DNA of 64,000 bases from Streptomyces sp. NBC_01317. Lineage in GTDB: Bacteria; Actinomycetota; Actinomycetes; Streptomycetales; Streptomycetaceae. The notes below the pieces were generated by a model. That model was not told the origin of the DNA, searched no databases, and saw only the letters and a list, made by a program, of their open reading frames with translations. Each line of letters opens with the position of its first letter. Within the stretch, counting starts at the first letter, position 1. The DNA lies in contig NZ_CP108393.1 of NCBI RefSeq assembly GCF_035961655.1, positions 5,317,001 through 5,381,000 on the forward strand, read 5' to 3'. Of this stretch, positions 45,544 to 54,955 are shown in pieces. The translations under genes and the position numbers were made by a program.

Positions 45544-46368
45544 ATGAGCAACGACCGGCCGCCGCCCGACCAGCAGCCACCCGACGACGACCCGTTTCGC
45601 AAGAAACCGCGGCAGTCTCCGTCGTCGGAGGGCTCAGGGTCATCGGAGGGCTCAGGGCCGGGGGGTGACGGGCCGTCCGGGGACCCTCCGTACGGATCGC
45701 CCTACGGATCTCCGTACGGGGGAGCGGCGGGCGTCCCGCCCCCGCCTCCCCCGGAAGGCTCCGACCCCTTCGGCGGCCCCCCGGGAAGCGGCCGGTACGG
45801 GGGAGGCGGCGGACGCGGAGGAGACGGTCCGTACGGCGGGGACCCGCTCGGCGGCGGCGGTCCCTACGGTGGCGCGGACCCCTACGCGGGCATGGCGCCC
45901 GTCGCGCCCTTCGGCAAGCGCCTCACGGCCCGGATCATCGACGTCCTGATCATCGCCATCCCCGTGGCGGTCCTCTCGCTCGCCGTCGGCGGCTTCGACA
46001 CGTCGACGTCGAACGGGAACAACGAATGGAACGACTTCACCGATCAGGTGAACACCGGCAGGCAGTGGCTCTGGTCGCTCATCTCGCTCATCGCCTACGT
46101 CGCCTACGACACCCTGCTGACCAAGAGGAACGGCCAGACGCTCGGCAAGCGCTGGCTGAGGCTGCGCGTCGCGATGCTCAACAACGGCGCGGTGCCGGAC
46201 ACGAACGCCTCGCTGCTGCGGGCCGTCATCCTCTGGCTGCCCGCGTTGCTCTGCTGCTTCTGCCTCTGGTGGGCGATCATCATCCTGACGATCTGGACGG
46301 GCAAGCCCTACAGACAGGGCCTGCACGACCGGGCCGCCAGGACCGTCGTCGTCTCAGCGGCGCAGTGA
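45544..46368 (+). CDS. RDD-family membrane protein
   Basis: The ATG at 45544 gives 274 residues. The N-terminal ~115 residues are Pro/Gly/Tyr-rich and low complexity (SPYGSPYGGAAG, GPYGGADPY), followed by the RDD domain starting VAPFGKRLTARIIDVLIIAIP with three transmembrane helices and the segment LTKRNGQTLGKRWLRLRVA. Like its upstream neighbour it belongs to the RDD family, whose function is mostly unknown, with Na+/H+ antiport reported for some members. The end overlaps the convergent small membrane gene by 15 bp. Confidence 0.75.
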   Translation: MSNDRPPPDQQPPDDDPFRKKPRQSPSSEGSGSSEGSGPGGDGPSGDPPYGSPYGSPYGGAAGVPPPPPPEGSDPFGGPPGSGRYGGGGGRGGDGPYGGDPLGGGGPYGGADPYAGMAPVAPFGKRLTARIIDVLIIAIPVAVLSLAVGGFDTSTSNGNNEWNDFTDQVNTGRQWLWSLISLIAYVAYDTLLTKRNGQTLGKRWLRLRVAMLNNGAVPDTNASLLRAVILWLPALLCCFCLWWAIIILTIWTGKPYRQGLHDRAARTVVVSAAQ

Positions 46369-46674
46369 ATGCTGGCCGGAGCGGGACTCGGCGCCCGCAC
46401 CCGCGTGGGCGCGTGCGGCCGGCACCCGGGCATTCCCGGCACTCCCGGCCGGGGCACCGGGGGACGTACGGGCCCGGCCCGCGGCGCGAGCCGCCCTGGC
46501 CCGGCCGGGCAGCGCTACGGTCACGGCGACGAGCAGCCCCAGCGCGAGAGCCGCTATACCGATCACCGCGACGCCTATTCCCGTGGACGTACCGGAGAGC
46601 AGCAGCATGACGAGGGTCGAGCAGACGACCGTGGCGGAACCGTAGGCGAGCTGTGCGGCAGTCGGACGCGGCAT
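46354..46674 (-). CDS. Small two-helix membrane protein
   Basis: The ATG at 46674 gives 106 residues. Two hydrophobic helices (ATVVCSTLVMLLLSG and GIGVAVIGIAALALGLLVAVTVAL) follow a short N-terminus MPRPTAAQLAYG; the C-terminal ~45 residues are Ala/Arg/Gly-rich. No function is known. An upstream ATG at 46698 is possible, and the frame upstream runs into the 9-bp repeat tract. Confidence 0.6.
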   Translation of the reverse strand: MPRPTAAQLAYGSATVVCSTLVMLLLSGTSTGIGVAVIGIAALALGLLVAVTVALPGRARAARAAGRARTSPGAPAGSAGNARVPAARAHAGAGAESRSGQHSLRR

Positions 46675-46750
46675 GGCGGAATCCGTCCCTCGGAGCATCG
46701 GTGTGGTGTCTCGCGTGTCTCGCACGTACGCCGCACTGCCGCTCGCAGTG

Positions 46751-46813
46751 GTCGCACAGGTCGCACAGGTCGCACAGGTCGCACTGGTCGCGCTGATCGC
46801 ACGGGTCGCGCTG
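46751..46813. repeat. 9-bp tandem repeat, about seven units
   Basis: Three exact copies of GTCGCACAG are followed by four degenerate copies (GTCGCACTG, GTCGCGCTG, ATCGCACGG, GTCGCGCTG). Confidence 0.8.
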
Positions 46814-47075
46814 GTGATCGCACGGTCGGTCGCAGTCTTCGCCGACTCTATGACGGTGGATGCCCCGGCGGAACCAACAGTAAGCGTGAGCTGACCCACG
46901 GTGCCGTCGCACGGGGGGCGCATGGAGTCACTTCTCCCGCCAAGTGGGCCATTCGGTGCGCCTGTTGTTCGAATATCCCGGCATCCGGACGCGCCCAGGG
47001 CCCGGGGCCCCGGCGGGGCCGGGAGCCGTACCCCACCCCCGTCCGTATACCGGAGGTCCTCCCTCACATAATGCA

Positions 47076-47095
47076 CTTGACCAGTTCAAGTCAAG
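47076..47095. promoter_or_regulatory. Inverted repeat upstream of the M6 protease gene
   Basis: CTTGAC (47076-47081) and GTCAAG (47090-47095) are perfect arms 8 bp apart, 116 bp upstream of the protease start. This is a candidate operator for growth-phase control of the exoprotease. Confidence 0.4.
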
Positions 47096-47210
47096 GTCTG
47101 GCTTTTCTCCTTCAACTCAGATCAAATACAGCCACTTATGACGCGCATACGCGCGCGGATCCCCCAACTCCCGGACCGCCGCCCGCATGCGCCGGGGAGG
47201 ACAGCATCAC

Positions 47211-49622
47211 GTGATCAGCAACCGACGGGCAAGAAGAGTGTCCGCGGTGATCGTGGCACTCGCCGCGACCGCCGCCACCGCTTCTGCCTTCACCACGGCA
47301 CAGGCCGAGGGCAACCCCTCAGCCGGTTCGGCCGGCATCGAGCGCCGCGACCCGGCTCCTCAGAAGGCCGAGGTCGACCACGACCTCGACGGCCCGTTCA
47401 GCAAGCAGCAGGCCGCCGAGCGCAGCGCCGCCATGGAACAGGTCATCTCGGGTGACGCCAAGGTGGAGACACGCGGCGGCTCGCAGGTCGTCAAGCTCGG
47501 CAACAAGAAGTACGTCGAGCTGGGCCGCGAGAAGACCGACAAGATCTTCACCGTGCTGGTGGAGTTCGGCGACCAGGTGGACACCACCACCCAGTACGAC
47601 CCGGACGGCGCGGCCGGCCCCAAGCCGCCGGTCGTCAAGTTCGGCGGCACGCCCGGGCCGCAGCACAACGAGATAGCCGAGCCCGACCGGAAGGTGGACA
47701 ACTCCACCGCCTGGCAGGCCGACTACAACCAGACGCACTTCCAGGACCTCTACTTCGGTGAGGGCAAGGACCGCAAGGGCAAGCCGAAGGAATCGCTGAA
47801 GACCTACTACGAGAAGACGTCCTCCGGGCGCTACTCGGTCGACGGCGAGGTCTCCGACTGGGTCAAGGTCCCGTACAACGAGGCCCGTTACGGCTCGAAC
47901 TACTGCGGCAGCTCCAACTGCGCCAACGTCTGGGACACGGTCAAGGACGGCGTCACGGCCTGGGCCGCGGACCAGAAGGCCAAGGGCCGGACGGACGCGC
48001 AGATCAAGGCGGACCTCTCCGGCTACGACCAGTGGGACCGGTACGACTTCGACGGCGACGGCAACTTCAACGAGCCCGACGGGTACATCGACCACTTCCA
48101 GATCGTCCACGCGGGCGAGGACGAGTCGGCCGGCGGCGGCGCCGAGGGCCCCAACGCCCTGTGGGCGCACCGCTGGTACGCGTACGGCACCGACGCGGGC
48201 CGCACCGGCCCGGCGGAGAACAAGTCCGGCGGTACGCAGATCGGCAACACCGGGATCTGGGTCGGCGACTACACGATGCAGCCGGAGAACGGCGGACTCG
48301 GCGTCTTCGCGCACGAGTACGGCCACGACCTGGGCCTGCCCGACCTGTACGACACCGCGGGCGGCGACAACTCCACCGCCTTCTGGACCCTGATGTCGTC
48401 GGGCTCCTGGCTGGGCAACGGCAAGGACGCCATCGGCGACCGGCCGGGCGACATGACGGCCTGGGACAAGCTCCAGCTCGGCTGGCTCAACTACGCCAAG
48501 GCCAAGGCCGCGACGAACTCGACCGTCAAGCTGGGTGTCTCGGAGTACAACACCAAGAACCCGCAGGCGCTGGTCGTGGACCTGCCGCCCAAGGAAGAGA
48601 CCACCACGGTCGTGAAGCCCGCCGAGGGCTCCAAGCAGTGGTGGAGCGACATGGGTGACGACCTCAAGAACACCCTCACCCGCTCGGTCGACCTGACGGG
48701 CAAGTCCACGGCGTCCCTGGAGCTCCAGGGCTGGTGGGACATCGAGGCCGACTACGACTACCTGTACGCCGAGGTCTCCACGGACGGCTCCAACTGGACG
48801 CCGGCCGAAGGCACCGCGGACGGTCTGCCGATCACCCGCGACTCGGCCGACAAGCCGGCGCTGACCGGTGGCTCGGGCTCGTACAAGAAGCTCGTCTACG
48901 ACCTCAACGCGTACGCGGGCAAGAAGGTCGACGTCCGCTTCCGCTACCAGACGGACGGCGGCGCGGGCGGCAAGGGCTTCGCGGCGGACGCGATCAGCGT
49001 GGTCGCCAACGGTGCCCCGCTGTTCACGGACAACGCCGAGGGCGACGACGCGGGCTGGACCGCGAAGGGCTTCTCGCGCATCGGTGAGTCCTTCACCCAG
49101 GACTACCCGCAGTACTACATCGCCGAGAACCGCCAGTACGTGTCGTACGACGAGACCCTCAAGGTCGGTCCGTACAACTTCGGGTTCGCGGCGCCGAACG
49201 ACAGCAAGGTGGAGCACTTCCCGTACCAGACCGGTCTGCTGATCTGGCTGTGGGACACCTCGCAGAAGGACAACAACACCAGCCAGCACGCGGGCGAGGG
49301 TCTTGTCCTGCCGATCGACGCGCACGCGAAGGCCGAGAAGTGGGCCGACGGGTCGCTGATGCGCAACCGCATCCAGGCCTACGACTCCACGTTCAGCTGG
49401 TGGCCGACGCAGGGTCTGACGCTGCACAAGGCGAACGTCGCGGCCAAGATCAAGCCGAAGCTGGGCTCGCCGGTCTTCGACGACCGCAAGGGCACCTACT
49501 TCGACGCGGCGAACCCGCAGGGAAGTGTGCAGGTTCCTGACACGAACACGAAGATCACGATCGTCGGTCAGCCGCTGGACGGCCAGACGCTCACGGTCCA
49601 CGTGGGTCCCTCCGGTCGGTAA
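47211..49622 (+). CDS. Secreted immune inhibitor A-type metalloprotease (M6)
   Basis: The GTG at 47211 (GGGGAGG 10 nt upstream) gives 803 residues with a Sec signal peptide (ARRVSAVIVALAATAATASAFTTAQA). After a propeptide, the catalytic domain begins around KIFTVLVEFGDQ. The zinc site is HEYGHDLGLPDLYD, an HExxH with a downstream acidic ligand. The C-terminal part (ELQGWWDIEADYDYLYAEVSTDG) is the MAM-like/VEG domain typical of InhA proteases. It is a secreted protein-degrading enzyme; S. coelicolor homologues are abundant late exoproteins. A terminator follows at 49649-49684. Confidence 0.9.
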   Translation: MISNRRARRVSAVIVALAATAATASAFTTAQAEGNPSAGSAGIERRDPAPQKAEVDHDLDGPFSKQQAAERSAAMEQVISGDAKVETRGGSQVVKLGNKKYVELGREKTDKIFTVLVEFGDQVDTTTQYDPDGAAGPKPPVVKFGGTPGPQHNEIAEPDRKVDNSTAWQADYNQTHFQDLYFGEGKDRKGKPKESLKTYYEKTSSGRYSVDGEVSDWVKVPYNEARYGSNYCGSSNCANVWDTVKDGVTAWAADQKAKGRTDAQIKADLSGYDQWDRYDFDGDGNFNEPDGYIDHFQIVHAGEDESAGGGAEGPNALWAHRWYAYGTDAGRTGPAENKSGGTQIGNTGIWVGDYTMQPENGGLGVFAHEYGHDLGLPDLYDTAGGDNSTAFWTLMSSGSWLGNGKDAIGDRPGDMTAWDKLQLGWLNYAKAKAATNSTVKLGVSEYNTKNPQALVVDLPPKEETTTVVKPAEGSKQWWSDMGDDLKNTLTRSVDLTGKSTASLELQGWWDIEADYDYLYAEVSTDGSNWTPAEGTADGLPITRDSADKPALTGGSGSYKKLVYDLNAYAGKKVDVRFRYQTDGGAGGKGFAADAISVVANGAPLFTDNAEGDDAGWTAKGFSRIGESFTQDYPQYYIAENRQYVSYDETLKVGPYNFGFAAPNDSKVEHFPYQTGLLIWLWDTSQKDNNTSQHAGEGLVLPIDAHAKAEKWADGSLMRNRIQAYDSTFSWWPTQGLTLHKANVAAKIKPKLGSPVFDDRKGTYFDAANPQGSVQVPDTNTKITIVGQPLDGQTLTVHVGPSGR

Positions 49623-49648
49623 CCGGAAGTAACCGCAGGTCAAAGCAT

Positions 49649-49684
49649 GATCGGCCGTCGCCCTCTAGCGGGCGGCGGCCGATC
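49649..49684. terminator. Hairpin terminator after the M6 protease gene
   Basis: GATCGGCCGTCGCCC (49649-49663) pairs with GGGCGGCGGCCGATC (49670-49684) with one G-U pair; loop TCTAGC. GTGTTT follows. Confidence 0.85.
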
Positions 49685-49767
49685 GTGTTTAGGTGCGTCC
49701 TACGGGCGTCTTATTGACAAGACGTCTCACGGCGACGCTCGACCGGCACACGGGGGAGAGGAAGACC

Positions 49768-50088
49768 ATGGCAGGCGGAGGCTTCAGCAGACTCCCGAAC
49801 GGCACGGTGGTGGTGGCACTGACCCTGCCCAGCCCGACGACCGAGGGCGGCACGGTCCGCGTCCTGGTCCACGCGGGAAACCGCGCCCGCGCCCTGACCA
49901 GGCTGCGGAATCTGGGGCTCCGGGCGGTATACCTGCGGGGGAACGCGGAGCCGCCGACGCTGGACGAGATCACGGCGGTGCTGCATCACCCCGACGGGCT
50001 GCTGTGGCGGACCACTCCGGAGTGCGTGGAGCAGCTGTGGCAGCCCATAGGGGCGTTGCTGCGGAGGCCGGCGGGCTGGGCGGCGTAG
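49768..50088 (+). CDS. Small hypothetical protein
   Basis: The ATG at 49768 with GGGGGAGAGGAAG upstream gives 106 residues (MAGGGFSRLPNGTVVVALTLPSP onward). Features are an N-terminal beta-rich part and a helical C-terminus with HPDGLLWRTTPECVEQLWQP. I do not recognise a domain. The frame upstream to 49693 has no ribosome site. It is monocistronic and is followed by a copy of the dispersed Streptomyces intergenic repeat. Confidence 0.55.
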   Translation: MAGGGFSRLPNGTVVVALTLPSPTTEGGTVRVLVHAGNRARALTRLRNLGLRAVYLRGNAEPPTLDEITAVLHHPDGLLWRTTPECVEQLWQPIGALLRRPAGWAA

Positions 50089-50141
50089 GGCCGCTCGCGG
50101 CCCTGTGTGCGCGGTTCTGCGGCCGCGGGCCGGTGGTGGGG

Positions 50142-50193
50142 CACGGCCTTCGGCCGTAGGTGTCCTCAATCGCCGGACGGCCTTGACATGGCC
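50142..50193. repeat. Dispersed Streptomyces intergenic repeat, copy 1
   Basis: CACGGCCTTCGGCCG followed by GGTGTCCTCAATCGCCGGAC matches, in inverted orientation, the sequence at 60108-60160. This TCAATCGCC GGAC element is a widespread intergenic family in Streptomyces genomes. It ends 24 bp before the pncA stop. Confidence 0.7.
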
Positions 50194-50216
50194 GGGGTGG
50201 GCTGAAAAGTGGCTGG

Positions 50217-50813
50217 TCAGGCCACTATCGGTTTGCCTGTGAGGGTGATGCCCGCCGTGCGCATCTCCTCCAGGGCCCGCTCCGTCGTCTCCCGGGCCAC
50301 GCCCGCCGTCAGGTCCAGGAGTACGTGGGTGACGAATCCCTCACGTACCGCGTCCAGGGCCGTCGCGCGTACGCAGTGGTCCGTGGCGATGCCGACCACG
50401 TCGACCTCGCTCACCCCGCGCTCGCGCAGCCAGTCCGCCAGGCCGGTGCCGTTCTCGTCCGCGCCCTCGAAGCCGCTGTACGCCCCCGTGTACGCGCCCT
50501 TGTCGAAGACCGCGTCGATCGCGCCGGACGCCACCGCCGGGGCGAAGTTCGGGTGGAAGCCCACGCCCTCCGTACCGGCCACGCAGTGCGCGGGCCAGGT
50601 CGTCTCGTAGTCCGGGACGGCCGGAGCCGCGGCGAAGTGGGTGCCCGGGTCGATGTGGCGGTCGCGGGTCGCCACCACGTGGCGGTACACGGCGGTCGCC
50701 TCGCCGATGAGGTCGGTGATGGCGGCGGCCACATCGGCGCCCCCCTCCACCGCGAGGCTCCCGCCCTCGCAGAAGTCGTTCTGAACGTCGACGACGATCA
50801 AGGCGCGGTGCAT
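50217..50813 (-). CDS. pncA: Nicotinamidase
   Basis: A 198-residue isochorismatase-fold enzyme. The catalytic triad of PncA is visible as D9 (IVVDVQNDF), K105 (FDKGAYTGAY) and C147 (GIATDHCVRAT). Metal ligands include D51 and H53 in RDRHIDPGTHF. It hydrolyses nicotinamide to nicotinate for NAD salvage and would also activate pyrazinamide. It is followed in the same direction upstream by the nicotinate phosphoribosyltransferase, so these two steps of the salvage route are clustered. Confidence 0.93.
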   Translation of the reverse strand: MHRALIVVDVQNDFCEGGSLAVEGGADVAAAITDLIGEATAVYRHVVATRDRHIDPGTHFAAAPAVPDYETTWPAHCVAGTEGVGFHPNFAPAVASGAIDAVFDKGAYTGAYSGFEGADENGTGLADWLRERGVSEVDVVGIATDHCVRATALDAVREGFVTHVLLDLTAGVARETTERALEEMRTAGITLTGKPIVA

Positions 50814-50902
50814 GGCGGATTTCCTTCGGTGGGAGCGGACGGCTTCGGGGCGGGTTCGAGCCTAGAGACTCCGCCGCTCCTGGGGGAGGGGACGGGCGTC
50901 GG

Positions 50903-52231
50903 TCAGAGGTACACGGTCGGAATCACCGGCTCCCCGCGCGAGAGCTGGATCGCCGACATCGGCAGCCCCGCCCGCGCCGCGATGTGCCGGTCCCGTGCCG
51001 CGTCCAGCGGCTCGCGGGCCACCACCCGGCCGCCCTTGACCAGCTGCACCAGCAGCTGGCTGTCGAGCAGCTCGGGCGGTACGGCCCCGGTGCCGAGCAC
51101 CTCGGCCTCGGCGCGGCCCTCCGCGTCCCGCCGCCGCGCGGCCCACTTGCGGCCGCCGATGGACGTCTTCCCGCCCAGCGACTTCTTCGCGACCGGTACG
51201 AGCGGCGCCGCCGGGTCCGCGGACTCCGCGCGCGCCACGATCTTGTAGACCATCGAGCACGTGGGGTGCCCGCTGCCGGTGACCAGCTGGGTGCCGACGC
51301 CGTACGCGTCCACCGGGGCCGCCGCCAGCGAGGCGATCGCGTACTCGTCCAGGTCCGAGGTGACCACGATCCGGGTGTTCACCGCGCCCAGCTCGTCCAG
51401 CTGCTGCCGTACCCGGTGCGCGACCAGCAGCAGGTCGCCCGAGTCGATGCGGACGGCGCCCAGTTCGGGCCCGGCCACCTCCACCGCCGTACGCACGGCC
51501 TCGGCCACGTCGTACGTGTCCACCAGCAGCGTGGTGCCCCGCCCGAGCGCGTCGACCTGCGCCCGGAACGCGTCGCGCTCGGTGTCGTGCAGCAGCGTGA
51601 AGGCGTGCGCGCTCGTCCCCACGGTCGGGATGCCGTACCGGAAGCCGGCCGCGAGGTCCGACGTCGTGTCGAACCCGCCGACGTACGCGGCGCGCGCCGC
51701 CGCCACCGCCGCCAGCTCGTGCGTGCGCCGCGCGCCCATCTCGATCAGCGGCCGCCCCCCGGCCGCCGCCGACATCCGGGAGGCCGCCGCGGCGATCGCC
51801 GAGTCGTGGTTGAGGATCGACAGGATCACGGTCTCCAGCAGCACGCACTCGGCGAAGGAGCCCTCCACCCGCAGGATCGGCGATCCCGGGAAGTACGTCT
51901 CGCCCTCCGGGTAACCCCAGATGTCCCCGCCGAAGCGGTACGAGGCCAGCCAGGACAGCGTCTCCTCGTCCACGATCTCCCGCTCCCGCAGGAAGCGCAG
52001 CACGTCCGCGTCGAAGCGGAAGTTCTCCACGGCGTCCAGGACGCGCCCGGTGCCCGCGACGACCCCGTAACGGCGTCCCTCGGGCAGCCGCCGGGTGAAG
52101 ACCTCGAAGACCGAGCGGCGGTCGGCCGTACCGGCCCGGAGGGCGGCTCGGAGCATGGTCAGCTCGTACTGGTCGGTGAAGAGCGCGGTCGACGGCACGT
52201 CCACCGGCAGCCCAAGGTCCGCAGTGTTCAT
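50903..52231 (-). CDS. pncB: Nicotinate phosphoribosyltransferase
   Basis: The ATG at 52231 gives 442 residues. The N-terminus TALFTDQYELTMLRAALRAG and the regions VFEVFTRRLPEGRRYGVVAG, GARRTHELAAVAAARAAYVGGFDTTS and VRIDSGDLLLVAHRVRQQLD are all characteristic of NAPRT. It joins nicotinate and PRPP to give nicotinate mononucleotide. It lies 89 bp upstream of pncA on the same strand and diverges from clpS. Confidence 0.93.
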   Translation of the reverse strand: MNTADLGLPVDVPSTALFTDQYELTMLRAALRAGTADRRSVFEVFTRRLPEGRRYGVVAGTGRVLDAVENFRFDADVLRFLREREIVDEETLSWLASYRFGGDIWGYPEGETYFPGSPILRVEGSFAECVLLETVILSILNHDSAIAAAASRMSAAAGGRPLIEMGARRTHELAAVAAARAAYVGGFDTTSDLAAGFRYGIPTVGTSAHAFTLLHDTERDAFRAQVDALGRGTTLLVDTYDVAEAVRTAVEVAGPELGAVRIDSGDLLLVAHRVRQQLDELGAVNTRIVVTSDLDEYAIASLAAAPVDAYGVGTQLVTGSGHPTCSMVYKIVARAESADPAAPLVPVAKKSLGGKTSIGGRKWAARRRDAEGRAEAEVLGTGAVPPELLDSQLLVQLVKGGRVVAREPLDAARDRHIAARAGLPMSAIQLSRGEPVIPTVYL

Positions 52232-52398
52232 ACGGACGATGCTACCCCCAATACTCGTCAGAGTGACGATTTCTTTTCCGCCGCCTCCCGCGTCACCCCC
52301 GGAGTCGTTTGTGCGACCGGCCCCCGTGGGTGGCAGCATGGGTCGTGCAGGGCTGAATCCCGGGCTGCACCCGGCAGAGAAGAAGGTCGTCCCGAACC

Positions 52399-52704
52399 GT
52401 GAGTGTCGCTCCGACAGAGATCGAACGCCCCGAATCGGCCGAGGAGACGTTCGTCGTCCCCGAACCCGACGTGCCCTGGCTGACGATCGTGCACAACGAC
52501 CCGGTCAACCTCATGAGTTATGTGGCGTACGTCTTCCAGACGTATTTCGGCTACTCCAAGGACAAGGCACACAAACTGATGCTCGACGTGCACCACAAGG
52601 GCCGCGCGGTCGTCTCCAGCGGCAGCCGCGAGGAGATGGAACGCGACGTGCAGGCGATGCACGGATACGGCCTCTGGGCGACCCTGACCCAGGACCGCGA
52701 CTGA
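52399..52704 (+). CDS. clpS: ClpS adaptor of the Clp protease (N-end rule)
   Basis: A 101-residue protein from the GTG at 52399. The conserved core [72 protein letters not shown] contains the HND motif for N-degron binding. It hands N-end-rule substrates to ClpCP in actinobacteria. The stop overlaps the start of the DUF2017 gene (TGATG), as is usual in this neighbourhood. Confidence 0.95.
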   Translation: MSVAPTEIERPESAEETFVVPEPDVPWLTIVHNDPVNLMSYVAYVFQTYFGYSKDKAHKLMLDVHHKGRAVVSSGSREEMERDVQAMHGYGLWATLTQDRD

Positions 52705-53282
52705 TGGCCGGGCACTTCGAGGCCACCCCGGGCGGCGGCGCGGCCGTCGCGCTCGACGAGGTGGAGATCTCGATCCTGCGCTCCCTGGCCATGCAGCTGC
52801 TGGAGCTGATCGGCCCCGGCGACGAGCCCGCCCAGGGAGAGGACCCGCTCGCCTCGCTCTTCGCGGTCGGCCCCAGCGAACCGCCCGAGGACCCCGCGCT
52901 GGCCCGGCTCTTCCCGGACGCGTACGGCGATGACGACGACGAACTGAAGGAGTTCTCCTCGGAGTTCCGGCGCTTCACGGAGAACGACCTGCGGGACCGC
53001 AAGCGCGCCGACGGCATCGCCGTCGTCCGCTCGCTCGACGCGCTGGGCCCCACGGGCGAGGGCGGCGCCGTCCTCAAGCTGAGCGGTGAGGAGTGCCTCC
53101 ACTGGCTGGGCGCCCTCAACGACCTCCGGCTGACCATAGGCACCCGCCTGGAGGTCACCGACGAGGACGAGGGCGCCGAGCTGTACCGGCTGCCCGACAC
53201 CGATCCGCGCAAGCCGATGGTGATGGCGTACCTCTGGCTCGGCGCGCTCCAGGAGAGCCTCATCGAGACGCTGTCGGCCTGA
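52704..53282 (+). CDS. DUF2017 family protein
   Basis: A 192-residue acidic protein beginning [37 protein letters not shown] and ending with MAYLWLGALQESLIETLSA. It matches the actinobacterial DUF2017 family, almost always cotranscribed with clpS; the start ATG overlaps the clpS stop by one base. The role is unknown; context suggests a link to protein quality control. Predicted cytoplasmic. Confidence 0.82.
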   Translation: MAGHFEATPGGGAAVALDEVEISILRSLAMQLLELIGPGDEPAQGEDPLASLFAVGPSEPPEDPALARLFPDAYGDDDDELKEFSSEFRRFTENDLRDRKRADGIAVVRSLDALGPTGEGGAVLKLSGEECLHWLGALNDLRLTIGTRLEVTDEDEGAELYRLPDTDPRKPMVMAYLWLGALQESLIETLSA

Positions 53283-53373
53283 CGGCCGTATCCGGGGGGC
53301 GTATCCGGGGGGATCGGAAACCGGTCCGCCGCCGACGACGGCGCGGGCCGGCAGGCAGAAAGGGCGCATCACC

Positions 53374-54843
53374 ATGACCTCTGCGCAGGTCGACCAGGGG
53401 CAGGACGACGGCGGCGGAGCGGCTCCCCCTACCGATGAGGACCACATCGGCGAAGAGGGCTACGAGCGCGGACTGGGCAGCCGGCAGGTCCAGATGATCG
53501 CGATCGGCGGCGCCATCGGCGTCGGCCTCTTCATGGGCGCCGGAGCGAACATCGCCAAGGCGGGACCCAGCATCATCCTCATGTACGCCCTCGCCGGCGT
53601 CGTGATCTTCTTCATCATGCGGGCCCTCGGCGAACTGCTGCTCTACCGCCCCGTGTCGGGCTCCTTCGCGGAGTACGCCCGGGAGTTCCTCGGCCCGTTC
53701 TCCGGGTTCGCGACGGGGTGGACGTACTGGCTGATGTGGGTGGTCACCGGCATGGCCGAGCTGACCGCCGCCGCCATCTACATCCACTTCTGGTTTCCCG
53801 CGATCCCGCAGTGGGTCAGCGCGCTGGTGTTCCTCGTGGTCCTCTTCGGGGTGAACCTGATCTCGGTGAAGATCTTCGGCGAGGTCGAGTTCTGGTTCTC
53901 GATGATCAAGGTCACCGCCATCATCGGCATGATCGTGATCGGCCTCGGCGTCCTCACCCTCGGCTTCTCCGAGGCCGGTGACACCGCGCGGGCCTCCAAC
54001 CTCTGGGCGCACGACGGCGTCTTCCCGAACGGCATCGGCTCCAGCCTGATGACCCTCCAGGGCGTGATGTTCGCCTACCTCGCCGTCGAACTCGTCGGCG
54101 TCACCGCGGGCGAGTCCGAGAACCCCGAGAAGACCCTCCCCAAGGCGATCAACACCCTGCCCTGGCGCATCATCGTGTTCTACGTCGGCGCGCTCTCCGT
54201 CATTCTCGCCGTCGTCAGATGGACCGAGTTCTCCGCCGGCACCAGCCCGTTCGTGTACGCCTTCGAGAAGATGGGCATCCCGCTCGCCGCGGGCATCGTC
54301 AACTTCGTGGTGCTCACCGCCGCGCTGTCCTCCTGCAACTCCGGCATGTACTCCACCGGCCGGATGCTGCGTGGCCTCGCCGCCAACAGCGAGGCGCCCA
54401 AGGCGTTCGGCAGGCTCAACTCCCGCAGGACGCCGGCGCTCGGCATCACCGTCTCCGTCGCCCTGATGGGCATCGGCGTGATCCTCAACTACATCGTCCC
54501 GGAGAAGGCGTTCGGATACGTCACGTCCGTGGCGACCGCTGCCGGCGTCTGGACCTGGCTGATGATCCTGGTCAGCCATATCCGCTACCGCCGCGCCGTC
54601 GACGCGGGCCGCCTGCCGGCCTCCCCGTTCCCGGCCCCCGGCGGGGCGGTGTTCAGCTGGGTCGCGGTCGCCTTCCTGGCGCTCGTCACCTGCCTGATCG
54701 CGTACGACAAGGACGCGCGGGTCTCCCTGTACGTCGGCGCGGTCTGGGCGGTCGGCCTCGCGGTGGGCTGGCGGCTCCTCCGGCGCCGTACGGCCGGGAG
54801 CACCGAGAGCGACGCGCCCGAGTACGCCTCCGCGACGGAGTAA
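53374..54843 (+). CDS. Amino-acid permease (APC/AAT family)
   Basis: A 489-residue protein with 12 predicted transmembrane helices. The AAT signature RQVQMIAIGGAIGVGLFMGAG lies in helix 1, followed by MRALGELLLYRPVSGSFAEYA in helix 2-3 and GWTYWLMWVVTGMAELTA. This resembles GABA, D-serine or aromatic amino-acid permeases. It is a proton-coupled amino-acid importer of unknown substrate. A rho-independent-type terminator follows at 54909-54939. Confidence 0.88.
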   Translation: MTSAQVDQGQDDGGGAAPPTDEDHIGEEGYERGLGSRQVQMIAIGGAIGVGLFMGAGANIAKAGPSIILMYALAGVVIFFIMRALGELLLYRPVSGSFAEYAREFLGPFSGFATGWTYWLMWVVTGMAELTAAAIYIHFWFPAIPQWVSALVFLVVLFGVNLISVKIFGEVEFWFSMIKVTAIIGMIVIGLGVLTLGFSEAGDTARASNLWAHDGVFPNGIGSSLMTLQGVMFAYLAVELVGVTAGESENPEKTLPKAINTLPWRIIVFYVGALSVILAVVRWTEFSAGTSPFVYAFEKMGIPLAAGIVNFVVLTAALSSCNSGMYSTGRMLRGLAANSEAPKAFGRLNSRRTPALGITVSVALMGIGVILNYIVPEKAFGYVTSVATAAGVWTWLMILVSHIRYRRAVDAGRLPASPFPAPGGAVFSWVAVAFLALVTCLIAYDKDARVSLYVGAVWAVGLAVGWRLLRRRTAGSTESDAPEYASATE

Positions 54844-54908
54844 CGCGCTTCTGTACGGGACCGGCCCCCGGCCTCCGTACCGGACGCGCTCCTGGTCTCC
54901 GTACACCC

Positions 54909-54939
54909 GACCCGGCCCCGCCCTCCGCGGGGCCGGGTC
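54909..54939 (+). terminator. Terminator after the amino-acid permease
   Basis: Perfect 12-bp GC-rich arms (54909-54920 and 54928-54939) with a 7-nt loop are followed by CGTTTATATTT, a T-rich tract unusual for this GC content. It lies 17 bp before the JAMM gene start. Confidence 0.88.
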
Positions 54940-54955
54940 CGTTTATATTTCCAGC

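Larger units (their letters stand above)
46675..47210. other. 536-bp intergenic region with 9-bp tandem repeat tract
   Basis: GTCGCACAG is repeated exactly at 46751-46777 and in degenerate form to 46813. The tract is open on both strands; on the plus strand (46673-46894) it would encode a hydrophobic VAQVAQVAL-type peptide, which I do not consider a supported gene. An inverted repeat lies at 47076-47095 upstream of the protease gene. Confidence 0.55.

Noticed and set aside
46673..46894. 73-codon hydrophobic plus-strand frame formed by the 9-bp repeats
   Set aside because: Arises from the repeat unit length being a multiple of three; no ribosome site and no conserved start.
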